Made by a program: the position numbers and the translations under genes. The notes beneath the pieces were generated by a model. That model was not told the origin of the DNA. It saw only the letters and a list, made by a program, of their open reading frames with translations, and made no database searches. DNA of 31,287 bases from Planctomycetaceae bacterium (GTDB lineage Bacteria; Planctomycetota; Phycisphaerae; SM23-33), in the NCBI GenBank assembly GCA_021371965.1, contig JAJFVE010000057.1, forward strand, positions 1 through 31,287, written 5' to 3'. This document shows positions 6,878-13,825 of the stretch, piece after piece. Positions within the stretch are counted from its first letter, which is position 1; every line of letters begins with the position of its first letter.

Positions 6878-7888
6878 ATGAACCTGATTACCGGAGCCAC
6901 CGGGCTGCTGGGCAGCCACATTGCCGAACAACTGGTCAAGGGCGGCCACAAGGTGCGTGCCCTGGTGCGCCGCGGCAGCGACACGGCGTTCCTGGACAGC
7001 CTGGGTGTCGAGAAGGCCGTCGGCGATGTGACCGATCCGGCCAGCATCGCTGCCGCCATGCAGGGCGTCGACGTGGTCTATCACTCGGCCGCCAAGGTCG
7101 GCGACTGGGGTCGCTGGAGCGATTTCGTCAACATCACCATCGAAGGCACCCGCAACATGCTCGATGCCGCCAAGGCGGCGGGCATCAAGCGGTTCCTGCA
7201 CGTATCGAGCATCTCGGCGTACGGACACCTCGACGGCGAGGGGCTGGTCGTCGATGAGAGCTACCCCCTGGGCGCCAACCTGTACAAGTGGGCGTATTAC
7301 AGCCGCTCCAAGGCCACCGCCGAGGCGATGGCCTGGGAGTACTTCAAGCGCGGCGACGTTCCGCTGACGGTGGTCAAGCCAAGCTGGCTCTATGGCCCGC
7401 GCGACCGCTCGTCGATGCCGCGGCTGATCCGTGCCATCCGCAATCGGAAGATCAAGCTCTTCAGCGGCGGCGACAACCAGTTCAACCTCACCTACGCCGG
7501 CAACGAAGCGGAAGGATGCATCCTGGCGGCCACCACCGACAAGGCGCTGGGGCAGATGTACAACCTCTCCAGCGACGGGGCCATCACGCAAGGGCAGTTC
7601 ATCAATCGTATCGCCAAGTGCCTGGGCGTACCGGAAATCACCCGCTCGGTGCCGTACGGTGTGGCCAAAGGCGCGGCGTTCGTGATGGAATGCGTCGGCC
7701 ACCTGACCGGCACTGCAAAGCCGCCGCTGCTGACCCGTTACGGGCTGTGGTTGATGGGCCGGCGATGCTTCTTCTCCCCCGACAAGGCCCGCCGCGAACT
7801 GGGCTGGCAGCCGACCGTCAACTACGACGAAGGCATCCCGCTGTCCGTGGCCTGGTGCCTCGAGCATGTGATGGGAGAGAAGAAATAG
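6878..7888 (+). CDS. NAD(P)-dependent extended SDR, 3beta-HSD/epimerase-like
   Basis: A cytoplasmic oxidoreductase of 336 residues. The N-terminal Rossmann motif GATGLLG (residues 6-12) binds the dinucleotide, Asp50 lies in the VGDVTD strand, SSISAYG (about 111-116) carries the catalytic Ser, and YSRSK (141-145) is the catalytic Tyr-x-x-x-Lys. The C-terminus with RYGLWLMGRRCFFSPDKARRELGW resembles the 3beta-hydroxysteroid dehydrogenase, sterol-4-carboxylate dehydrogenase and OleD-like group more than sugar-nucleotide epimerases. I therefore infer oxidation or reduction of a hydroxyl on a lipid or isoprenoid-like substrate. No partner genes such as oleABC are present. AGAGGA at 6865-6870 is its ribosome site and it has its own promoter. 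Confidence 0.85.
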   Translation: MNLITGATGLLGSHIAEQLVKGGHKVRALVRRGSDTAFLDSLGVEKAVGDVTDPASIAAAMQGVDVVYHSAAKVGDWGRWSDFVNITIEGTRNMLDAAKAAGIKRFLHVSSISAYGHLDGEGLVVDESYPLGANLYKWAYYSRSKATAEAMAWEYFKRGDVPLTVVKPSWLYGPRDRSSMPRLIRAIRNRKIKLFSGGDNQFNLTYAGNEAEGCILAATTDKALGQMYNLSSDGAITQGQFINRIAKCLGVPEITRSVPYGVAKGAAFVMECVGHLTGTAKPPLLTRYGLWLMGRRCFFSPDKARRELGWQPTVNYDEGIPLSVAWCLEHVMGEKK

Positions 7889-8057
7889 CTGTCAGCTTTC
7901 AGCTCTCAGCTATCGGTAAGATCTGATGCGGGGCGCTATGGCGGTCGTTTTCCAGCCGCCATGTCCCTGGATCTCGCGAAGCATGGCGGCTGGGCGTCTA
8001 TGTTCGGCCTCCCGCCACGGCACCCTGTCACGAACTGAAAGCTGATAGCTGCTTTTT
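7889..8057. repeat. Intergenic palindromic repeats: AGCTTTCAG arms and an ATGGCGG palindrome
   Basis: CAGCTTTCAG near 7895-7904 is the reverse complement of CTGAAAGCTG near 8035-8044, so the spacer is bounded by inverted copies. Between them, 7936-7973 holds a palindrome ATGGCGG...CCGCCAT; a 31-base core matches, at 28 positions, a segment inside the threonine synthase gene (28484-28514, opposite strand). There is no gene here. Confidence 0.55.
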
Positions 8058-8618
8058 TCACAGACACTTGTCGATTTCTTTGAGGAGTTGGGCCATGTCC
8101 AGGGGCTTTTCCAGACAGACATGGGCGCCGCATTCCTTGATTCGCTGCACGTTGTCGGCGTCGGGATAGGCTGTCATGGCGATCACGCAGGCGTGGCGGG
8201 TCTGCTCGCCGGACTTGATGATGTGGCACACTTCGTAGCCGTCCACGCCGGGCATCTTGAGGTCCAGCACGACGATCTCCGGCGTCAGCGTTGCAACCAA
8301 CTGTCCGGCCCGAAATCCATCATTGGCCTCGACGACTTCAAAATCCGGATGGGCCGCTTTGATGGTCTTGGCCAGAATCTGCGTGATCCCCGGTTCGTCG
8401 TCTACGATCAGGACGCGGCAGGGCGGAGCCTCCACTTCCGGCGGCACGGGCATGCCGTGCTCGCGACAGAAACGGATCAGATCTCCCACGACGACTCGCC
8501 GGTGACCGCCGGGAGTGCGGTACGCTTTGAGCAGGCCTTGATCGATCCAGTTTGCAACGGATCCTGGATCGACGTGAAGCATCTGGGCCATCTCGAATGT
8601 CGACAAGTTTCTTGCCAT
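8058..8618 (-). CDS. MerR/excisionase-type HTH fused to a response-regulator receiver
   Basis: A protein of 186 residues with two domains. Residues 1-55 form a MerR/excisionase-like helix-turn-helix: LSTFEMAQMLHVDPGSVANWI followed by the wing RTPGGHRRV. Residues 67-186 form a CheY-like receiver with acidic pair Asp73-Asp74, phosphoacceptor Asp119 in VVLDLKMPGVDG, Thr149 and Lys171 (LEKP). The order is the reverse of common response regulators, with the DNA-binding part first. It presumably links phosphorylation by an unlinked histidine kinase to DNA binding; no kinase is nearby. I trimmed a longer open frame to ATG 8618 because GAGAAGG lies about six bases upstream and the extension shows no domain. 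It is divergent from ilvB. Confidence 0.85.
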   Translation of the reverse strand: MARNLSTFEMAQMLHVDPGSVANWIDQGLLKAYRTPGGHRRVVVGDLIRFCREHGMPVPPEVEAPPCRVLIVDDEPGITQILAKTIKAAHPDFEVVEANDGFRAGQLVATLTPEIVVLDLKMPGVDGYEVCHIIKSGEQTRHACVIAMTAYPDADNVQRIKECGAHVCLEKPLDMAQLLKEIDKCL

Positions 8619-8789
8619 CTTCTGCCTTCTCGCGATCAAGACAAACTGCGCCGCTGGTTGCGCTCTATCGTTCCAATACAGGCGGCATGGCACCCACCCC
8701 TGGAACGTGCTGCCCAATCACTGTAAGCTGCATCCGACCAACATGCCCGAATCAGCCCTGAAAAAGGGCAAAACTCTCCCCCGCCAATA

Positions 8790-8831
8790 AACATTCGGGA
8801 AATTTTCCAGCGAAAGACTGCCCGGAATGTT
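8790..8831. promoter_or_regulatory. Inverted repeat overlapping the ilvB -35 box
   Basis: AACATTCGGG at 8790-8799 and CCCGGAATGTT at 8821-8831 are inverted copies with one bulged base. The right copy runs into TTGACA of the ilvB promoter. It could be a regulator-binding site controlling ilvB or the divergent response-regulator gene. The rest of 8619-8789 shows nothing I can name. Confidence 0.4.
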
Positions 8832-8859
8832 GACAACCCGCGTTGCCAACAGATATCAT
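8830..8859 (+). promoter_or_regulatory. Sigma70-type promoter of ilvBN
   Basis: A perfect TTGACA at 8830-8835 and TATCAT at 8854-8859 with 18-base spacing, in an AT-rich patch. It predicts a start near 8866 and so a leader of about 275 bases before ilvB. Confidence 0.6.
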
Positions 8860-8893
8860 ATTAAAGTTCGTGAGTCATTGGCAAGGTAAAATA

Positions 8894-8998
8894 ATGGCGA
8901 TTTGGCATATTTTGAACCGCATCCTGACGGGCCTGTTTCCCCAGCCCGTCGCTTGCTTGGCTGTCTCCGCACGTCCGCGACTTGTCGCTGTACGATAG
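8894..8998 (+). CDS. Candidate 34-residue leader peptide of ilvBN
   Basis: This small open frame begins about 28 bases after the predicted transcription start. AAGGT at 8884-8888 sits five bases ahead of its ATG. It encodes 34 residues, beginning MAIWHILNRILTGL, of which 12 are Ile, Leu or Val (3, 5 and 4). That is the pattern of attenuation leader peptides for branched-chain amino acid operons. GACGGGC (8926-8932) and GCCCGTC (8944-8950) make a hairpin inside it, and TTCCTGC/GCAGGAA (9043-9049, 9081-9087) makes another before ilvB. I see no T-rich terminator, so classic attenuation is not demonstrated. It could be chance. Confidence 0.35.
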   Translation: MAIWHILNRILTGLFPQPVACLAVSARPRLVAVR

Positions 8999-9142
8999 GC
9001 TGCTGCCAGGCTGTACCGCGCAGCGGCCGTCCCTCCGTCTGATTCCTGCCGATCGCTCGGGCCAACGCCGGTCAATGAATGCAGGAAACCGCCGCCCCCG
9101 GCCGATCAATCTGGTAATATCCAACAAGAAGGTACAAGAAAC

Positions 9143-10870
9143 ATGACTCAAGCAAACACAAACGCAACGCCTACCCCGGGCGATTACATCGGCGCCTCGG
9201 GGGCCCAGATGATCGAGCGCACCCTGCGCGAGGAAGGCGTCGACCTGATCTTCGGGTTCCCCGGCGGCGTCGTCCTGCCGTTGTTCGACGTGCTCTACAG
9301 CTCGCCCATCAAGTTCGTCCTGACCCGCCACGAGCAGGGCGCCACGCACATGGCCGACGGCTACGCCCGCGCCACCGGAAAGCCCGGCGTCGTCATCGTC
9401 ACCAGCGGCCCCGGCGCGACCAACACCGTCACCGGCCTGGCCACGGCCAACATGGACTCGATCCCCATGGTCGTCATCACCGGGCAGGTCAAGAGCACCC
9501 TGATCGGCAACGACGCGTTCCAGGAAGCCGACATGACGGGCATCACCCGCCCGATCACCAAGCACAACTTTCTGGTCAAGCGGGCCGAAGACCTCGGCCG
9601 CGTGCTCCACGAGGCCTTCCACATTGCCCGCACCGGCAGGCCCGGGCCGGTGCTGATCGACGTCCCCGTCGATGCCCTGGTCAACAAGCTCACCGAAGAG
9701 CCGGACCTGGCCATGCGCCTGCCCGGCTACAAGCCCCGCTACAGCGGGCACACCGGTCAGATCAAGGCCGCCGCCGACGCCATCAACGCCGCCCAGCGCC
9801 CCGTGCTGTATGTCGGCGGGGGCGTCGTGATCAGCGGGGCCACGCAAGAGCTGCGGGCGATCATGCACAAGGGCAAGCTGCCCGCGACGACCACGCTGAT
9901 GGCGCTGGGCAGCGTCGACGAGAGTGACCCGCTGGCCCTGCAGATGCTGGGCATGCACGGATCGGCCTCGGCCAACTACGCTGTCCAGGAATGCGACTGC
10001 CTGATCGCCGTCGGGTCGCGCTTCGACGACCGCGTCACGGGCAAGCTGGACACCTTCGCCCCGCACGCCCGGATCATCCACATCGACATCGACCCGACGT
10101 CGATCTCTAAGAACGTCGTCGTCGACATCCCTGTCGTCGGCGACTGCAAGGACATCCTCACGCGGATGATCGAATACATCCAGACCCCCGACCGCTCGGC
10201 GTGGCTGGACAAGATCGCCGCCTGGAAGAAGAAGCACCCCTTCAAGTACGATCGCAACGGCGACCAAAAAGGCAAGATCAAGCCCCAGGCCGTCATCGAG
10301 GCCGTCGGCAACCTGACCGACCACGATGCCATCATCGCCACCGGCGTCGGGCAGCACCAGATGTGGACCGCGCAGTTTTACGGCTGGCGCAAGCCCCGCC
10401 AGATCATCACCTCCGGCGGGCTGGGGACGATGGGCTTCGGATGCCCTGCGGCCATCGGCGCCCAGTTCGGCCGCCCCGACGCGACGGTCATCGACATCGA
10501 CGGCGACGGCAGCTTCTCCATGACGATGGTCGAGGTCATTACGGCCGTCGCCCACGACCTGCCCGTCAAGTTCGTCGTGCTCGACAACGGGTACCTGGGC
10601 ATGGTTCGCCAGTGGCAGGAGATGTTCTACGGGCGGCGGTATTCGTCGGTGGACCATCCCTGTCCGAACTTCGTCAAACTGGCCGAGGCCTTCGGCGCCC
10701 GAGGCCTGCGCGTCTCGCACCCGGGCGAGCTTAACGACGGCGTCAGCGAAATGCTCAAGAGCACCGGCCCGACGATCCTGGTGGCCGATGTCGAGCCGGA
10801 AGAAAACGTCTACCCCATGGTCGCTGCCGGCAAGAGCCTGCACGAGATGGACCTGGGCAAACTCGCATAA
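9143..10870 (+). CDS. ilvB: Acetolactate synthase large (catalytic) subunit
   Basis: A protein of 575 residues, the usual length. It condenses two pyruvates, or pyruvate and 2-oxobutyrate, to acetohydroxy acids in the cytoplasm, the first common step of valine, leucine and isoleucine synthesis. The order of domains is typical: N-terminal PYR domain with the catalytic Glu64 in RHEQGATHMADGYAR, central FAD-associated domain, and C-terminal thiamine-diphosphate domain with GDGSF near residue 455. The segment after it reads LDNGYLGMVRQWQ; the first Asn of the usual NN is Asp, while the metal-ligating second Asn is kept. AAGAAGG is the ribosome site. It is followed after 45 bases by ilvN, and a promoter and a long leader lie upstream. 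Confidence 0.97.
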   Translation: MTQANTNATPTPGDYIGASGAQMIERTLREEGVDLIFGFPGGVVLPLFDVLYSSPIKFVLTRHEQGATHMADGYARATGKPGVVIVTSGPGATNTVTGLATANMDSIPMVVITGQVKSTLIGNDAFQEADMTGITRPITKHNFLVKRAEDLGRVLHEAFHIARTGRPGPVLIDVPVDALVNKLTEEPDLAMRLPGYKPRYSGHTGQIKAAADAINAAQRPVLYVGGGVVISGATQELRAIMHKGKLPATTTLMALGSVDESDPLALQMLGMHGSASANYAVQECDCLIAVGSRFDDRVTGKLDTFAPHARIIHIDIDPTSISKNVVVDIPVVGDCKDILTRMIEYIQTPDRSAWLDKIAAWKKKHPFKYDRNGDQKGKIKPQAVIEAVGNLTDHDAIIATGVGQHQMWTAQFYGWRKPRQIITSGGLGTMGFGCPAAIGAQFGRPDATVIDIDGDGSFSMTMVEVITAVAHDLPVKFVVLDNGYLGMVRQWQEMFYGRRYSSVDHPCPNFVKLAEAFGARGLRVSHPGELNDGVSEMLKSTGPTILVADVEPEENVYPMVAAGKSLHEMDLGKLA

Positions 10871-10915
10871 CGTAACGAAACGATACGGGCCTTGCGGCCT
10901 GGCCGGAGAATAAAC

Positions 10916-11425
10916 ATGAAACACGTCATCAGTGCTTTGGTTGAAAACGCCTCGGGCGTCCTGGCGCACGTGGCCGGGATGTTCGCCGCGCGCGGTTTTA
11001 ATATCGACTCGCTCGTCGTCGGGCGCACCGAAGACAGCAACCTCTCGCGCATGACCATCGTGGTCATCGGCGACAGCCGCGTGCTCGAGCAGGTCCGCAA
11101 GCAACTGGGCAAGATCGTCTCGGTGGTCAAGGTGCGCGACTTCACCGACGTGGCGTACGTCGAGCGCGACCTGCTGCTGGTCCGCGTCCACACCCCGTCC
11201 GAGAAGCGCGCCGAGGTGCTGGACCTGGTCTCGCTCTTCCGGGGCCGCGTCGTCGACGTCGCCCGCGACAGCGTCATGATCGAGATGGCCGGACCCGAGG
11301 AGAAGCTCGAGGCCTTCATCGACCTGGTGCGCCCCTGCGGCATCCGCGAGCTGGCGCGCACCGGCGTGATCGCCATGCAGCGCGGCCAGCAGAAACGCCC
11401 CGAAACCAACGACACAGGCGATTGA
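10916..11425 (+). CDS. ilvN: Acetolactate synthase small (regulatory) subunit
   Basis: A protein of 169 residues, normal for the family. Residues 3-75 form an ACT domain (HVISALVENASGVLAHVAGMFAARGFNIDSL), which in this family binds valine for feedback inhibition and activates the catalytic subunit. Residues 84-158 form the small-subunit C-terminal domain (ERDLLLVRVHT to IRELARTGVIAM). I chose ATG 10916, preceded by GGAGAA at 10905-10910, over a frame opening 24 bases upstream, because the family starts right at the first ACT strand. It sits 45 bases after ilvB, so the two form an operon; no ilvC or leu genes follow. Confidence 0.95.
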   Translation: MKHVISALVENASGVLAHVAGMFAARGFNIDSLVVGRTEDSNLSRMTIVVIGDSRVLEQVRKQLGKIVSVVKVRDFTDVAYVERDLLLVRVHTPSEKRAEVLDLVSLFRGRVVDVARDSVMIEMAGPEEKLEAFIDLVRPCGIRELARTGVIAMQRGQQKRPETNDTGD

Positions 11426-11429
11426 GAGC

Positions 11430-11538
11430 AGGGACGCGCCCACCGCTTTCATCGTTTCGTCAAAGCCGGCGGTTCTCCGTAGCGAGTCGCTTCCAGACGA
11501 CAACCTCAGACCGGCACGCGAAAGCGGTGGGCGTCCCT
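11430..11538. repeat. Inverted repeat between convergent ilvN and the nicotinamidase-like gene
   Basis: The arms at 11430-11450 and 11520-11538 are inverted copies (GGGACGC...CACCGCTTTC), differing by a two-base bulge. The right arm overlaps the stop codon of the minus-strand gene. Without a T-tract it may be a bidirectional transcript-end stem or a dispersed repeat. Confidence 0.5.
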
Positions 11539-12166
11539 ACGTCTTCAGCGGCTGCAGCACGAGGCTGGCGTCGATGGGGACGGCGCCGGCGGCGACCATG
11601 TCCTCAAGGGCCTGCTGGATGTCGCCCTGGCGCAGCTCGATGCCGCGGCAGGCGTCCTGAACCAGGTATGTCGCGAAGTCCATGCGGCAGGCGTCGATCG
11701 TCGTGTACCGAACGCTGTACTCGGTGGCCAGGCCGCAGACGAACACCTCGCGCACGAGATTGTCGACAAGATAGTCCGCCAGCCCCGTCGAGTTGCGTCG
11801 GCCGTTGTCGAAGAAACTGCTGTACGAATCGGCCTTGGGGTCCATGCCCTTGTAGAGCACGTAGTCGACGCGCGACACGTCGAATGCGTCGGCCAGTTCG
11901 GCGCCGCTGGTGTGCTGCACGCAATGGTCCGGCCAGAGCGTCTGCCAGACGCCATCGGCATCGATCACATCGCCGGGCCTCTTGCCCTCGTGGGCCGAGG
12001 CGAAGCTGACGTGCCCGCGCGGGTGCCAGTCCTTCGTCGCGATGACCAGGTCGAAGTGGTCCATCAGGCGATTGACGATGGGGATGATCTTGTCGCCGTG
12101 CGGCACGGCCAGCGCGCCGCCGGGCAGGAAATCGTTCTGCAAGTCTTCAATAATAAGGGCGTTCAT
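11537..12166 (-). CDS. Nicotinamidase-like isochorismatase-family protein with Ser in place of the catalytic Cys
   Basis: A protein of 209 residues that aligns end to end with bacterial PncA, the enzyme that deamidates nicotinamide to nicotinate for NAD salvage. Family landmarks are present: IEDLQNDFLPGGALAVP with catalytic Asp8, metal-binding KDWHPRGHVSFA (Asp46, His48, His52), WPDHCVQHTSGAEL, and YKGMDPKADSYSSF with catalytic Lys106. The third catalytic residue is normally the Cys of GLATDYCV. Here the segment reads VCGLATEYSV, so position 151 is Ser (codon AGC). Either the protein is altered in activity, or the change is a sequencing error or a family variant. The start at 12166 has GGGAG upstream in the minus strand. 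It is divergent from the GH20 gene by 82 bases. Confidence 0.85.
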   Translation of the reverse strand: MNALIIEDLQNDFLPGGALAVPHGDKIIPIVNRLMDHFDLVIATKDWHPRGHVSFASAHEGKRPGDVIDADGVWQTLWPDHCVQHTSGAELADAFDVSRVDYVLYKGMDPKADSYSSFFDNGRRNSTGLADYLVDNLVREVFVCGLATEYSVRYTTIDACRMDFATYLVQDACRGIELRQGDIQQALEDMVAAGAVPIDASLVLQPLKT

Positions 12167-12248
12167 TGGGCTTCTCCCTCAAGTCATTGTACCCCCGCGT
12201 CGGGAAAATCCGGTTGCGGCCGCCGCGGCGCCTCGCGAGAATGTCAGC

Positions 12249-13628
12249 ATGATTCCCTCCCCCGCTCATAGCGTGATTGAATCCGGCAGTCTGACCCTTG
12301 GCCCGCGAAGCCGCATCGTCGCCGCCACGCCCGCCCTGGGGCCGCTGGCGAAGGTCCTGGCTAAGGAGATCGTCCAGTTGACGGGCCTGCAGTTGGCCCC
12401 TGCGCAGGGAGCGCCGCGCGAAGGCGACATTGCCGTAGCGCTGGACGCGGCGATGGCGGCCGAGGCCTATGAGTTGACGGTTGGCGCGACGGCCGCTGTT
12501 TGCGGCGGCTCGTATGCCGCCGTCGCGATGGGGACGGCTACGCTGTTGCAGGCGCTGCGCGGCCGGTCGCTGCCGCACATGCAGGTGCAGGATCGCCCGG
12601 TGGCGTCGTACCGTGGGCTGCTGATCGACACCGCCCGGCGGTGGCATACGCTCGATACGCTCAAGAAGCTCGTCGTGCTCTGCCGCCTGTACAAGATCAA
12701 CCACATGCAGTTGCACCTGACCGACGACCAGTCGTTTACGTTCCCCAGCCGCGCCTATCCCGCCCTGGCCACGCCCGACCGACATTACACCCTCGATCAG
12801 ATCGCCGAGTTGGAGTCCTTCGCACGCGAGCGCGGCGTGGCGATTCTGCCCGAGCTTGAAATGCCCGGCCACGCGGCTGCCGCCGTGGGAGGCCTGCCCA
12901 GCCGCGTCGCATGCGAGCCCTCGACCGGCAACGTGCTGTGCCCCTCGCACGAGCAGACCTACGAGACGATGGACACGCTTATCGGCGAGATGTGCCAGGC
13001 GTTCCCAGCCAGCCCGTACTTCCACATCGGCGCCGACGAGGTCAACAAGAAGCCCTGGGAAAGCTGCACCCGCTGCAAGGCTTTCATGGCCCAGCACGGC
13101 ATTGAGAATACCGAGGAACTGTACCGCCACTTCATCGTGCGGATGAACGAGATCGTCAAGCGCCACGGCCGAAAGATGATCGTCTGGGAAGGCTTCGCCA
13201 AGACCGGCAAGATCGCCATCCCCACTGACATCACCGTGATGATCTTTGAGAGCTACTACAACCTGCCGCCGGATGTGCTTGCCGGCGGGTACCCCGTCAT
13301 CAACGCGAGTTGGCAGCCGCTGTACGTCGTCAACGACCGCAACTGGACCCCCGAGCACATTTACGGCTGGAACATGTACCGCTGGGAGCACTGGTTCAAT
13401 ATCTCGCCCGCGTTTGAAAACCCGATCCAGGTGCCGCCGACAAACCAGATTATTGGCGCCCAGATGTGCGCGTGGGAGCAGCCTGACGAACTCGAACTGC
13501 CCAGCCTGCGCCATCGCGTGCCCGCGATGGCCGAGCGCCTCTGGAACCCCCAGGCCGGCCGCACCTTCGCCGACTTCGAGTCACGCCTCAAAGACGCCGA
13601 CGCCAAGCTCGACAAGCTGCTGGCGTAG
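12249..13628 (+). CDS. Glycoside hydrolase family 20 beta-N-acetylhexosaminidase
   Basis: A protein of 459 residues. GH20 enzymes remove terminal GlcNAc or GalNAc using the substrate acetamido group as nucleophile. Residues 1-110 resemble the small N-terminal alpha/beta domain. The TIM barrel begins at YRGLLIDTARRWHTLDTLKKLV and continues with NHMQLHLTDDQSF, LPELEMPGHA and FHIGADEV, where Asp263-Glu264 is the catalytic pair. YGWNMYRWE and CAWEQPDELE supply later barrel strands. I see no signal peptide, so it may be cytoplasmic and act on imported oligosaccharides or recycled murein. The frame stays open about 340 bases further upstream, but the family fold starts after ATG 12249, which has only a weak GAGA ribosome site. 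Confidence 0.9.
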   Translation: MIPSPAHSVIESGSLTLGPRSRIVAATPALGPLAKVLAKEIVQLTGLQLAPAQGAPREGDIAVALDAAMAAEAYELTVGATAAVCGGSYAAVAMGTATLLQALRGRSLPHMQVQDRPVASYRGLLIDTARRWHTLDTLKKLVVLCRLYKINHMQLHLTDDQSFTFPSRAYPALATPDRHYTLDQIAELESFARERGVAILPELEMPGHAAAAVGGLPSRVACEPSTGNVLCPSHEQTYETMDTLIGEMCQAFPASPYFHIGADEVNKKPWESCTRCKAFMAQHGIENTEELYRHFIVRMNEIVKRHGRKMIVWEGFAKTGKIAIPTDITVMIFESYYNLPPDVLAGGYPVINASWQPLYVVNDRNWTPEHIYGWNMYRWEHWFNISPAFENPIQVPPTNQIIGAQMCAWEQPDELELPSLRHRVPAMAERLWNPQAGRTFADFESRLKDADAKLDKLLA

Positions 13629-13632
13629 CGCA

Positions 13633-13787
13633 GGGTGCCACGCACAACTCCGTTGTGCGTGGCTGCGACCTATCATGGCGGAACCGGCGAGGTGCTGCGG
13701 TGTTTCTTATGGTGAGGTTTGTACTGCCGTAATTGTTCTGGTCGTCTGGAATCGGGGACACGCACAACGGAGTTGTGCGTGGCACCC
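13633..13787. repeat. MITE-like element with perfect 29-bp inverted repeats
   Basis: Bases 13633-13661 are the exact reverse complement of 13759-13787. Each arm contains its own hairpin (CACGCACAAC with GTTGTGCGTG around a three-base loop). The 97-base interior has no gene. It fills nearly all the space between the GH20 gene and the beta-helix gene. Confidence 0.65.
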
Positions 13788-13825
13788 AGGTGCGGCGTCG
13801 CGCTTAATATACGAACGAGGTAGCA

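Noticed and set aside
8861..11503. An 880-codon open frame on the minus strand antisense to ilvB-ilvN
   Set aside because: It mirrors genuine ilvB and ilvN, is low-complexity (Asp, Val, Gly, His rich), and shows no domain. Long antisense frames are expected in GC-rich genes.
11910..12248. N-terminal extension of the GH20 frame
   Set aside because: It lies antisense to the nicotinamidase-like gene and has no domain. The GH20 fold begins after the ATG at 12249.
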